The notes under the pieces were generated by a model. The model did not search any database, was not told the DNA's origin, and was given only the letters and a program-made list of their open reading frames with translations. Shown here one piece after another: positions 36,986 to 48,877 of a stretch of DNA of 64,000 bases (its first letter is position 1; each line of letters opens with the position of its first letter). Position numbers and translations under genes: made by a program. Source of the stretch: Hirundichthys speculiger (Eukaryota > Chordata > Actinopteri > Beloniformes > Exocoetidae). The stretch covers positions 2,441,001 to 2,505,000 of the forward strand of contig JAGFBZ010001254.1 in the NCBI GenBank assembly GCA_018398805.1, read 5' to 3'.

Positions 36986-38859
36986 GTGAATCAGAATGCA
37001 GAGAAATGCAGCAAGATGGATAAGCTTCCATCATGCACAGCCTGCCTGTGGCGCTAGCTCTCTCCTTTTTCTTCAAACTTACAGTATTGTTGCAGCATCT
37101 ACAGTTAATTTACACAGTGAAGATTTACTATGACCATCAAAGGAGAGGTGTAGGCATGGGCATGCAAGCAGGCTGCGTTTTGGTTCTGTTTCATATAAAA
37201 AGCAAATTTGGCACTTCACGGCACCATAGCTTGCCTTTGCCTGATGCACACATATTCTGGCATTGAGCATTAGCTCAGCTGTGTCATGAATGTAAAGTAA
37301 ACAGGGTGGTGCTCATGCTGGTGAAGGAAAGGACTCTGTGGTTCATGATGTCACAACACCCATCATTTATAAAAACAAGAATTTCTGAGGCACACCCTTA
37401 TAACCCTGTAATAAGGATTTAATCACAAATTGGGAAATTATTGTGGTGCAGCAAACAAACAGATATGTAAACAGAAAACAGTAATTGGGAACCATATGAT
37501 TTACTTCAAGGCACATTGTTGGTTTATATAAGCGGGTCAGTTTGTCATGAAGATGAGTAGAATGAGCCACTTAAAGAAAGCATAACACACTGGCTATGTT
37601 GACATTCAGAGAAATAATCCAACTTTTGACCTTATATTAAATTAGCCAATATTACAATTATAGAGTTTGCATGAGTCACAGATAGGAAACTCCATTCATA
37701 TTCCTGTACATTAGCCTAGTTTGATGGAAGCCATTACTCATTCCACAGATTGCATCTCTCTACAACATTGTATGTGTCTGTGCCCATCCAAATTCATAAT
37801 TCCATCCACATCCATAAAAACATAGGACATTAGTCATTTCTGGCCTTTAAAAGGATCCCTCCTTTTTTCTTTCCTACAGTCAGGGCATATTGTAAAGCAG
37901 CAGTGTGTGTGAATACATGATGTGAAAACTCTGGTGAGATGTAATAGTGTGATTAAGGTGCATGGATGTCTACATAGTATGATAGAGATCAGCATGCTCC
38001 GCACAGCTTACTTTGAATGTAGCTTACAGGGAATGTAAGTATTTGCTCAAGATGATCAAAAAAATGTTTTAATGGTAGTGTCTTAACTGAGAGAGACCTA
38101 TGAAATCCTTTATTACTGGTGTGCATGTAAATATACCCGATAATGCAGCTCATAGAAATGTCCACAAGCAGATTCACTGTATTTATCTTAGAGATAACCT
38201 GAGAAAATGCAGTTAATGCTAAGAACTGGACTACTGTGATTGGAGGAATTGAAGAACCAAATGCAGGTAAGAGGAATGAAAGAATTAGAAAAATTCTTCT
38301 CACAATAGGTGCTCCACCGCAGGATATCAAAACAAGACATCTTTAAAGATGAAGAAAAAAGGAAAAGCAGAGCACAACATGGTGGCAAAACAGACAGGAG
38401 AAGGAAGAAAGACAAGACAGTACATATTCTCACAGGCTGGTGAGACAGACGTGAACAATCAGTATAGATAAGACAAAGGAAGTCAACCCTAATCTTGATA
38501 CACAAGGAATAAGGCTATGTTCCCGGTTGAAACTTGTGAGCACCTACACTTACTACAAGCAATACAGATCATTTTTTTGCCATAATTTTCTACCTTCAAG
38601 CAACCGTGATGTACTACTACGATGCACTACTTGGACAGGAAAGGCACAGACCTGCAAAGCCCACGGATCCACGGTACTTAGATACCCTCAATGGAGTGTG
38701 GAATTCTGGATACTCACTCATCACCACCTTGTTGATGGAGCGAAAGTGGTGGGACATTCATTTTATACATTTTCAGTTAGAAAGAAGACAGCAGTCAATA
38801 ATCAGTGGCTACAACGGCAGAGCTTTTTAATTTATCATAAAGAGATTTGATGCAGGAAT

Positions 38860-38895
<36 letters not shown>

Positions 38896-39203
38896 TTTAA
38901 TCATGGCAGTAACTGCAAGCTGCCAAACAAGAAAGTCGGCTAGTGTCACTTTCTATAAAACATAACAGCACTTTCACATTGGGACAGTACTCATTCGCAC
39001 ACTGCACATTGAAAAACACAGTGTACACTGCACACTATGTTAGTGTGTACTCTCAAAGGTTTGCCATTTGGAACATAGAAACATTTAAACAAAAGCAAAC
39101 AGTAAAGTAAACCAGGCAATACTGGAGAACAGTAGTAAAAGGAAACAAGAAACAAAGAAAACAAGACAACTAGACCTAAAACATAAACTCAAAGATCAGA
39201 ACC
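36986..39203. other. Unique DNA, no gene seen; (CA)n(TA)n tract at 38864-38895
   Basis: About 2.2 kb without recognisable transposon or protein motifs apart from the dinucleotide tract. Several 60 to 113-codon frames on both strands have no domain signature. Confidence 0.45.
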
Positions 39204-39420
39204 CCAAAACTAGAGTTGTTCTGATATCGATACCAATATTGGAAATACTTGCTGATACTGCTGAAAATAAGGTATTAGTATTTGTGAGTATTTACTTCTA
39301 CGCACCTGATACCATGTCATTTTTTTTTATTAACTCTAAAAGCCAGCACGAGAAGTTATATATATAGTTCCTGTCTTGAGCTGCCAGTTGGTTGGGTAGG
39401 GGTGGTGCGTTACCTACAAT
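39204..39420. mobile_element. hAT-like MITE fragment
   Basis: The sequence agagttgttctgatatcgat, then accaatattgg and gatactgctg, is a degraded form of the common teleost motif family built on gatatcgatacc / tattgg. Only the left end is recognisable. Confidence 0.45.
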
Positions 39421-41827
39421 CAATACTATATTTTAAGAGAAAAGAGGTTTGGAATTCAGACCTTGGACCAGTCCCTGAACACATTAAGGATGGACATCAA
39501 CACTTATTTTGAAAAGTACTTTGATTCTCATAAAATTTGTGTCAGTGGGTTAGTCAAAGGAGCTACCCAATTACCGTGGAATATCATGTGTCGGGGGATG
39601 AGGGGGTGGAACTTACACTCCTCCAGGGCTTTGCAGACATGCGTCTTTCTTGGCTGTGACTTCTTGTAGTTATTCCAGACAAAGTAGACAGAATCACCAC
39701 TTGTCTCGCCATCAGTTTATCTTTTCCTTGATGAAATGATGGGAACATAGCCAGGAATTTCCTAGGATCTTTTGTGTCATTTGCATAAATGTTACTGAAT
39801 CACAAACATACACTTAAAGTTTAAAAAAAAAAAAAGAAAAACAAGAATCAAAGCAAAAACCTCCCACTTTAGTTCACTTTTTATGGACTGGATTCAGAGC
39901 TTGGAACAAACTGGAAAAAAGCAGTGCGGCCTCCGGCTGCCTCAGTGCTTCATTTGCATTTTGGAAACCACACAAGAGGCTTGAAATTTGAATGAGCACA
40001 AAGTAAGCCCCCTAATAAAATTCAAAGGGTGTCGCTGCAACACTTGACTTGCATCCCTTGATGAAGAATAAGACTCTGATGGGAAGGTGAAATAATGAAC
40101 CCGGATGCCTGAGAAGTACAACCTAATTGAGATGGGCATATTCAATCAAAACACACTTCCATTCAATTTCCGCTTTTGCAAACGTACCTCGCTTGTAATT
40201 GCTTTGACTGGCAGCGGTCAGTAGAAGTGGCAAATACTCATCACATCAAAGAGTGATGGTTTGTTCATTTCAGCATGAATATGATTAGTTGGATCACTTC
40301 ACTCCCTTTTGAAGGTCACCTCATATTCGGCCAAGATGTGACTTAGTTGAAATGATGTTAAGGCTGAGTTGTTTCTTGAACCCAAAAGCAACCACACTGG
40401 AGACAAGAAGGGAGTTCTAGGATTCAGGTTCTTTTAATTTCCAAGAAGTGAAAAAGGTGGACTTGAGAGTTGGCAGCCAAACCAACAATCCAGTGGAAGG
40501 AGACGACGACGAAAGCAAGGAGGTGGCACTGTAGCTGGCTGGATCTGAAGGGAGAAAAAAAAGAAGCTGATTACCAATACAGCCACTGCAGCAGCTAACC
40601 CTGTAATATTCCTCTGAAATGAAAAGAAGAGCTTACTGAAGATCCACTATACTTGCCAGGCATTTCTATGAGAAGGTCTGGCGAGGAGTGAGGTTAAATC
40701 CAGGGCTTTTGAACAGACTGTTGTTGATGATTGAGTGGGAACAGTTGTGCAGTGCCACACCCAGGCTGCTCGTGGGGGGGAAGGGAAAACAGAGGTGGGT
40801 TGTGCCCAGGGGCCCCAGAGATGGAAGGTTGTGGGTTCACAACTCGGCTTGAAACTGTAACAGATGTGCCCCTATTATCTCAGAGAATCATTTTATGCTT
40901 TTATAGCTGCTAAAAGTCATGGCTTCAGTCGAATTGAAGCAGTTATGTTTGTAAATAATCATAAAATCAGGCCTGTGGGGCTGAGTACACAGAACCTAAT
41001 AAGTTGTAGGGATTTTATTGATGATCTTACATAAATGTGACAGTTCTTCACTTGAGAAAGGTAGCATCTTTACAATTTTCTAATTTGAAATAACCATTAA
41101 TCTCCCTCTCCCTGGGAGTGGTGGTTTCTGAGAGGTAATTATTGCAACTTGTGCGACACCATCAATGGTGCTGTTCTTAACCTGTTCTTGTTTCTTCAAA
41201 TCTAATGTCTGGTTATTTATTGCTGACCCACATATAATATCTCACAGTAGTCATATGCTTTCCACCGGGATGTTGTTAAAAACAATGCAAGAACTTCCAG
41301 GATGTGTTTTCCTTTCTGCCATGTCAGTAGCTGAGTGATCTAGTGTGTGGAGCCACATGCTTGCTGAGACACAGAAGAGAGACAGAATGCATTGTAGATT
41401 AGTTTAAAGTCTTTATTTATGTTTCCCCTTGAAAACAATGACTACAAGCAGACACAGTAACATATCAACCAAAGGGGATTACTTGTTTCTTTGTTTTTAT
41501 ATTGTAAGTTACCCAAAGATTGACCCGCCCCCTGTTTGTTCCATCTGTCAGACTCCATCCACACTAGTGTGGTTTCATTGTAAAACATGAGTTTTGTAAT
41601 GGTTGCACCTGCTGTCTCTAAAAAACTTAAAACTATAGACATATCACCTGATTTCTGTTTCTAAACATGAGCGTAGTGGTCCAATATGGACGGAGAAGAC
41701 TGAGAACCTTTAGAAACAATGACACAGTTGCACACATTCACTTCCTGATTTTCTCTTCTGGGTCACTACATATCTATCCCTGATTCACCAAGCCTAAATC
41801 AATCAAGATTAAAAAAGGAGAGATAAG
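39421..41827. other. Unique DNA; possible conserved noncoding block 39880-40330
   Basis: No gene recognised. 39880-40330 is balanced in composition, lacks repeats and contains an exact POU octamer (atttgcat at 39952) and several taat homeodomain cores. At about 40370-40550 a stretch starting gttgtttcttgaacccaaaa could be a decayed minus-strand LTR fragment, but ends are not visible. Confidence 0.4.
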
Positions 41828-43202
41828 TAGGGGTGCGCAAAATTGGATATTTGCCTATATCCGATATGCTGATATGTTTGAAACAAATATTAACCAATGC
41901 TGCTAGTGATAAAATTCACCTATAATTCTAATGCAGTACTTAATACTGACATGAAATTAACATTAAATTATGATGCTCTTATCATCATGGTAATGGGACC
42001 AAGCAGCAACCATCCCAGTTCCGAATTGTAGGTCAGCCAGGAAATACATGATCTTGCAGTTCCTCTACTGACTACTAGATGCTGGCAGCAAAACAGAGCA
42101 AGCCCCATCAAATCAGCCAAACTAAAAACAGTTAACTGGTAGTATTGTCACGGGGGTGTGTGTGGGTGTGTCGTGCCATCGTGCTCCATCCCTTCTGCTG
42201 CAGCACTAATGGAGCCAAAAAACACCTGGCGACATACCTGGACAGGTGGCGCTAATGGGACAAGTCTTGATAAAAAGGCAGCATGAGGGAGAGAAAGACG
42301 GAAGGAAAAAATGAGAAAGAGAAGAAAAGAAGGTTGGGGAATGTCAGACTGAGCAGTAGTGGCACGCAAAACCCATGAATCCACAAGACATAAGGCTGGT
42401 GTTTATCCAAAGAACCGCAGCAATAGGAAAATGAATCCACGATTGCCCTGGTTTGACCTACGTATGGGTGGAGTGGCAATGATGGCGAGCTGGAGGAGAC
42501 TTGTTAGTGAGAGAAGGAGGCTGGAGCGACGCAGTGGAGGAGGGAGGCACGCTTCACTTCTCCTCGCAGATAAGGACTCATCACCAGATGAGTACTGTCC
42601 AGGAGTCTGTCCATTTTGTTTGTTTTTGTTTGCTGTGGCACTGAGGTTTCCTTCTTTTCTTGTGTGGGTGTGGACCAACCGGGACGGACAACCTGGAAGA
42701 GGAAAAGCAGGCTGCGGAACAACTGTGGATAAGAGCGGCTACCTCCCAGGACACTGACTTGCTCTCCACTCTACAGGGTCTTGTGTGCAGTCCGGCCTGC
42801 GCCAGCTCCTCTTCTGGGCCAGCTTCTTCTTTTTTTTTTTTTTTTAAAAAAAAGGAACCTTTTTTTATTTCTTTAAAATAAACTCTACCCCTGAACTCCG
42901 ATTGTGTATGTGTGATTCGACTGAGAGAAACTCCCCAGTAAATGAGTCAGAAAAGGGTGTTGTCACCCCTGGTTGTGACAGTATGTTCCAGTTGGCTTCT
43001 CAGTGCTGCTGCTCCTGTCTCTTCGTAACTTGCCGCATAGCAGTTTGAGGAAAAAAACATGGCGCACTTGGCGGAAAAAAATCAAATATGGGCATAGGAC
43101 CATCAGCGCCTTAATGCCAATACCGATGTTTAATTTTTTTTTTTTTTTTTTTGTCTTTATCACAAGAGACTGATGTCGTGCCGATATGATATGCATCCCT
43201 AG
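41828..43202. mobile_element. hAT-like MITE interrupted by a solo LTR
   Basis: The left end reads taggggtgcgcaaaattgga, then tatccgatatgctgatatg. The right end, reverse-complemented, reads tagggatgcatatcatatcg. Short imperfect TIRs (tagggg/atgc) and cgatatg subterminal repeats fit the hAT type. Without the LTR and one target copy the element would be about 536 bp. A T-run lies at 43133-43152. Confidence 0.6.
42146..42980. mobile_element. Solo LTR, 835 bp, GTAT target duplication
   Basis: It starts tgtcacgggggtgtgtg and ends cccctggttgtgaca, with inverted tgtcac/gtgaca ends. GTAT immediately precedes (42142-42145) and follows (42981-42984), a 4-bp duplication expected from a Gypsy-type integrase. 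An AATAAA (aaaataaactc) lies at about 42877. The overlapping frames on both strands are not gag or pol. There is no internal region, so it arose by LTR-LTR recombination. Orientation was not settled beyond the plus-strand polyadenylation signal, which suggests plus. Confidence 0.85.
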
Positions 43203-43375
43203 ATATGACAGAGTAAACATGGAAATAAAGAAGCCAACACCAATGACTTTGTCGTTGGAATCAGCTGTCATGCAGCTAAAGTGTGCACATACTGCAACTG
43301 CTTACAGGAGGAAAGTCACTACAAAAGCAATCAGCAACAAGGATTATTCTCTATTTTCACCCATGGACCAGAAGG

Positions 43376-44104
43376 TACAGTGAACCCTCACACTTTCCAG
43401 TTAATGGGGGCTGTGACCCCCCACGAATGGTGAAAAACCACAATGTACCTCGTCTGCTAAATTTCACAGCCCTTTACCATGTCTTTATTGATTTCCTGGC
43501 CCCTTTGCTGGATTGCACATCCCATCGCACAGAGTTCATGTAGGTTTGCCAGCGTCAGACCACTCTCTTCGTCCTCTTCCTCCTCTTTGGTCGACTCCTC
43601 CTCCTCAGAGGCCGACTTTGTAATCTCGACAAGGTCCTCCTCTGTCAGCATCTCCGATGACATCGTTTTGCAATGCCATTTCGGTTGTCCGAAGGCACTT
43701 GGCAATGGGCGGTGTCGTTTAGGACCCATTTTAACTTTAAAACAGCACTAAATCACTGAAATAAGCAAGAGATATTCGGAACTGAAGAAGGGAAACACCA
43801 AGTGTGTCAGCGTTAAACTTGGCTTTGTCTCACAAGAGCAAGAGATGGGAGATGTGGGGACGCGTGTCATCCACCACCGACACCACAGTAATGCCCGTCG
43901 TAGCAGCCAATCACAGACGTCGATTTTCATTCATGGGGCATCCCGTGTAGGCTCTTGTTGCTTCCTGAGACTTGTTCTTGATGTGATGTGTTTCGTTTCA
44001 GCCTTGCACGCTTCGTTTGAATTTTTTCTTTTTTTTTTTTTGTCATGAATATTTTTGAAACCTCCGCGATGTACTGAGACCGCGAACTGTAAGGGTTCAC
44101 TGTA
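43376..44104 (-). mobile_element. pogo/Tigger-type element, 725 bp, TA target duplication
   Basis: The left end cagtgaaccctcaca starts at 43378. The right end, reverse-complemented, reads cagtgaacccttacagttcg and finishes at 44102. TA lies on both sides (43376-43377 and 44103-44104). These are classic Tigger-style ends. The minus strand keeps a short frame (43457-43729), and the 43830-43990 segment is CpG-rich and probably 5' UTR/promoter. It is internally deleted compared with an autonomous element of more than 2 kb. Confidence 0.85.
43457..43729 (-). pseudogene. Internally deleted Tigger transposase remnant, open over 90 codons
   Basis: The frame begins MGPKRHRPLPSAFGQ, like the N-terminal start of pogo/Tigger DNA-binding transposases. 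It then passes into TEEDLVEITKSASEEEEST, a run of acidic residues and SGLTLANLHELCAMGCAIQQ, resembling the acidic linker and helical tail of the C-terminus. The HTH and DDE domains are missing entirely. The join reads open and in frame. Whether it is expressed or merely a MITE-making deletion is unknown. Confidence 0.6.
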
Positions 44105-46889
44105 TCATTAGCCGCTGGGACCTCAGCAATGAGCTTTGGCCATATGTAGAAGGGGAGACTATGAGACTGATTACAAGATCAATTGCATCCCACACAGTAG
44201 AACTTGCATCTGCTCAGTCTCGGGTATGATGTCACTAATGAAATGTGAAGACGTTATGATATTGAGACCTTCTGAATTGTAAGCTACAATGGATGTAGAA
44301 TATTATCATCCGGCATGCACTGATGGTACATATGCATTCAACAATAAGCAAAACAAAAAAATGGACCACACTTTAGTGGTGGCTTTTATGTGTACTGAAA
44401 ATACTTCAAAGAGAAACTGTGGAGGAGAATATGGTCCCAGTCATGGTTAAGGAGCAGAGTTAAGTTGCATTTATTAATGTGTAATTTCATGTTGCTTTTT
44501 GGAGACCATCGATTGGAGCCACAATGACAGATTTCCCCACAGTTCTTCCATGATGGTCATCTCTCATTGGCAACAGCACAAAATCATGTAGTGTATTCTG
44601 GACATAAGGTTGACTCCATGGTGGTGTAGTGCAGGGTTTTCAGTGTTGAAAGACTAATGTGGGCACCGATCAGTTTTATTTTAAAATGGCATTTTAAAAT
44701 TAGGTGCTGCTCATGTAGACTTAACCTCAGATGGTGGCTCTAGATTTTCCAGGCATGGCCACACATCAACCACAGCTGCATTTTATACATCAATCTTTTA
44801 TGACCACCGTTAAATCAAGAAAAAAGAACATTTTTCATATAGAGGTCCCCTTGTAAAGAGAAAAGAAGTGACAAAGAAAAGACTATAAAGCTAGATGAAT
44901 TCAGAAGTTGCATCTGTTTAAGGATATTACGGTTTTTAGGAAATGGATGGTTACATTAATTCATACAGTATCCACAGAAGAGTGGATACAGACACAACAA
45001 AAAATCAAAGTACTCTTTCACTGTGTTTGAAAAGTATCACTATAGAATTGTACCAAGCTTCACTCAGTACAGCTGTTTGGTATGTACAAGTATGAAGAAA
45101 TCTATCCTGAATTAATGATGACAGTGGACAATGCAAAAACAAGTGCTAGAAGATGCCGAAATTTGAAATCATAAATATCTTTCTCAATATTTTCATCTTG
45201 ATTTCATCCCTAAATTAATGACTAACACTATTAATGAGCAAGCTCACAAAATGGAAAGATACTGCAACACTTAGGCACTGTTATCAGTATAAAACCTTTA
45301 GTAAAAGAGAAACATCGCCTCAGATTACGCATTTGTGCCTGACCTTCGTATAAACACCTCCTGCTGTGCCTCAAGCACAACTGCCATTTCCACAGACAGA
45401 GATACAACTGCATCACATCAATATATTCAGGAAGAGGAAAGGAGTGTCTTGAGTCCATCCTAATAAATAAGATCAATCTGAGTTCATGCTTGGACACAAG
45501 CAATGAAGTGCATAGCAACAGACAATGAGCGGAGAAGCAGCAGAAGGCTGCCTGCTTATAAAGAACAAAACAGAGTGAAGAGAAGCTTGAATTGTAAACC
45601 TTCTCCCATTTCACCTTCAATATAAATAAATCTTATTGTAGAGACAAGCAGTCCTTTTTTCCAAGCAAGCTGAGATGCAGGCAACATGATTAATGTCTAT
45701 GTTTGGTGCTACACGGACTCGACATGGTCTTTATGCAGGATCAGCTATCAGTGAATGGTCTCTGGTGATATGGTATGTGCTATTTTGGTTACTATGGCAA
45801 AGAAAATGAATAATATTCTTGTAGGTCTCAGTAAAATATTATAATTTACAAATGCAATTATGCAGAGAACATGGCCCCAGAGGACACTCTTTATTAACCT
45901 GTATAAACTACAGAACAGCATGCGTTTAGCTGATAAATGGCTGCAGATGCACTCCTGTCACAGTGCAAATACTCTTCATATCTCCCAGTGCACAGTCTAA
46001 AGTGGTATTGAAAATCAATTCAATCATATTACAAAGCTAAATCTAATTCTGGTATAAAGATTCGTCAAGTAGCTTTAAGAATTTTTTTTATCATTGCTAA
46101 TTCTGTTCACATTTTATTTAACTTTAAAAATTTGTTCAATAAGGGACTTGCTTCATAGAACACACATGATAAAAATCCTTTCAAATTTCTAGTAAATTTA
46201 AGTATCTGAGTTTGGCTAAAAATATCAAACCCACTGGAGTGTTTTTTTTTTTTTTTTTTTTATTATTATTAAAAAAAAAAAAGAAAAAGAAAAAAGAAAA
46301 CTCCCATACTGGTGGTATTTTTATAAATCATGTCAAGAGATGACAGATGTTTGAGCAGCTGGTGGAGAAACACAAACTAAAATAAATTATGTTGGAACTG
46401 CCCTAAAGCCATCTCCGACACAGCTCTGGTCTGGTATTTGGTCAATTTAATGGTCACTGGAGCATAAAAAAAGACTAATTTTTAGCTGTCACAGGATGAG
46501 GAGAGATGGCTTTTTTTAAATGATGGTCATTCTCTCAAATTAAACATACTGTACAAAGGGTATTTAACGGGATGGAAGAACTAAGTCTTTTTTCTAAAGA
46601 ATGCGTGTTTCTGTGTCAGACCAAGGCACATGTTGTTCCTCGCGAAGAAGCAATGATTGATGACTTCATTAGGTTTTAAGAATAGCCAGGCAGCAGAGGT
46701 TGGATTGCAGAAAAACAGAGCAGTGTGAAACTCCAGCAGGTTAAGGGTTAAGTTTGTTTGAAATAAATAAGAAGTATGTGGGAAAATCATCCTCTCGTCC
46801 ACCTCTTTTTCTTCAGTTATATATCAACTCCTATATAATGAGCACTCAGTTTCAGCAATAAATTGTGAACTGGGACAACTGCAATATTG
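44105..46889. other. Unique DNA, no gene seen
   Basis: About 2.8 kb of AT-rich sequence. A T20-ATTATTATT-A12 tract at 46242-46282 is a self-complementary low-complexity patch. The 129-codon minus-strand frame at 45231-45620 has no recognisable domain. Confidence 0.45.
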
Positions 46890-47970
46890 TTATAGTAAAT
46901 TTGAGTCACTTTATTAGCTACACCTGTCCAACTGCTCGTTAACGCAGATTTCTAATCAGCCAATCACATGGCAGCAACTCAATGCATTTAGGCATGTAGA
47001 CATTGTCAAGACGATCTGCTGCAGTTCAAACCAGCATCAGAATAGGGAAGAAAGGTGATTTAAGTGACTTTGAACATGACATGGTTGTTGGTGCCAGACG
47101 AGTTGGTCTGAGTATTTCAGAAACTGCTGATCTACTGGGATTTTCACCACAACCATATCTAAGGTTTACAGAGAATGGTCCGAAAAAGAGAAAATATCCA
47201 GTGAGCTGCAGTTCTCTGGGCCCAAATGCCTTGTTGATGTCAGAGGTCAGAGGAGAATGGCCAGACTGGTTGGAGCTGATATGAAGGCAACTGTAACTCA
47301 AATAACCACTCGTTACAACCGAGGTCTGCAGAAGAGCATCTCTGAACGTACAACACGTCGAACCTTGAGGCGGATGGGCTACAGCAGCAGAAGACCACAC
47401 TGGGTACCACTCCTGTCAGCCAAGAACAGGAAACTGAGGCTACAATTCACACAGACTCACTAAAATTAGACAATAGAAAATTGGAAAAATGTTGCCTGAT
47501 TCTGATGTGTCTGGATTTCTGCTACAACATTCGGATGGTAGGTTCAGAATTTGAAAGCATGGATCCATCCTGCCTTGTATCAACGGTTCAGACTGCTGGT
47601 GGTGGTGTAATGGTGCGGGGGATATTTTCCTGGCACACTTTGGGCCCATTAGTACTAACTGAGCATCTTGTCAATGCCACAGCCTACCTGAGTATTGTTG
47701 CTGACCAACAATTTATGACCACAGTGGACCATCTTCTGATGGCTACTTCCAGCAGGATAATGCGTCATGTCATAAAACGCAAATCATCACTCAATGGTTT
47801 CTTGAACATGACAATGATTTCAGTGTACTCAAATGGCCTCCACAGTCACCAGATCTCAATTCAATACAGCACTTTTGGGATGTGGTGGAACGGGAGATTC
47901 ACATCATGGATGTGCAGTCGACAAATCTGCAGCAACTGGTGATGCTATCATGTCATGTATGGAATGTAAA
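46890..47970 (+). mobile_element. Tc1/mariner element, 3'-truncated
   Basis: The left side contains gtcactttattagctacacc, the inner part of the terminal repeat of a very widespread teleost Tc1 family, followed by its conserved 5' UTR (aatgcatttaggcatgtaga). The transposase pseudogene follows. The 3' end, including the right TIR, is missing after about 47965. Confidence 0.85.
47003..47960 (+). pseudogene. Tc1 transposase pseudogene
   Basis: Paired DNA-binding region: KGDLSDFEHDMVVGARRVGL (47054 onward) and MARLVGADMKATVTQITTRY (47257 onward). Catalytic region: DVSGFLLQHSDGR near 47500, YFQQDNASCHK near 47745 and WPPQSPDLNSIQHFWDVVER near 47830-47890. The first two Asp are kept. The third acidic position, Glu in the family's NPIEHLW, is Gln here. 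Frameshifts near 47150 and 47475 and stops near 47660 also inactivate it. Confidence 0.85.
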
Positions 47971-48877
47971 TGTGTATAGTTTCAATGCAGACTCAGGAGG
48001 GTCAGAAGCTAGTGTTTTTTTTTGTTGTTGTTGTTTTTTTTTTAGCTACTTTAAAGCCCAGATTAGTGCAGAGGGTTGTGTCTGGAAAGGCATCCAATTT
48101 AAAAACCTATGCCAAATTGATCATGTGAATTACAAGACCTATGAAACCCATACCAGATTGGTTGACTGCCATTGGCACCATTAGGGTGGTAGGGTGCCAA
48201 TGGAAATTGGGCTACTGTTGGTTGAAGAAGGAGAGGTGGAAGGCATGTCTGTAGGCAGAGAGAAGAAAGGAAAAGCAAGAGACTCGGGCTGAGAGCAGGG
48301 ACTTTGGATGTTGAGACTATTGTAGGAGAAGCTAAAGAGTTGGTTGACATTATGTGGAGGAGAAAGGTGGATATTCTGTTCAGGGGACCAGGTGGAAAGG
48401 TGGCAAAGCTAGAAGCTTAGGAGCAGAGTTCAAGATGTTTTATGGTGTAGATGGAAAGTGAAATGGAGCAGGAGTTATACTGAAGGAAGAATTTGTTAGG
48501 AATATTTTGTAGCTGAAGAGTCTTAGAAAGAGTGATGAATCTGAAGCTAGAGACTGAAGGTCTGATGTTCAATTTTGTTAGTGGTTATGCCCCGTTAGTA
48601 GGATCTGAGTTAGATGAGAAAGATAAATTCTGGAGTGAGGTAAATTAAGTGATGCAAAGGATGAACAGAGATAAAAGAGTGGTGATTAGTGCAGACTTCA
48701 GTGGTCATGTTGGAGAAGGCAACAGAGCTGATGAGGAAGTGATGGGCAAGTTTGGTATCCAAGATAGGAATGCAAAAGGTCAGATGGTGGTAGACTTTGC
48801 AAAAAGGATGGAAATGGCTGGAACATAGGGTGACTTATAAGACTAGCGGTAAGAGCACACAGATGGACTACATTTTG

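Noticed and set aside
42359..42757. 132-codon open frame and opposing frames
   Set aside because: Inside the 835-bp solo LTR; no recognisable domain.
46242..46282. T20...A12 tract as a terminator or hairpin RNA
   Set aside because: Low-complexity self-complementarity only, of a kind expected from A/T tract expansion.
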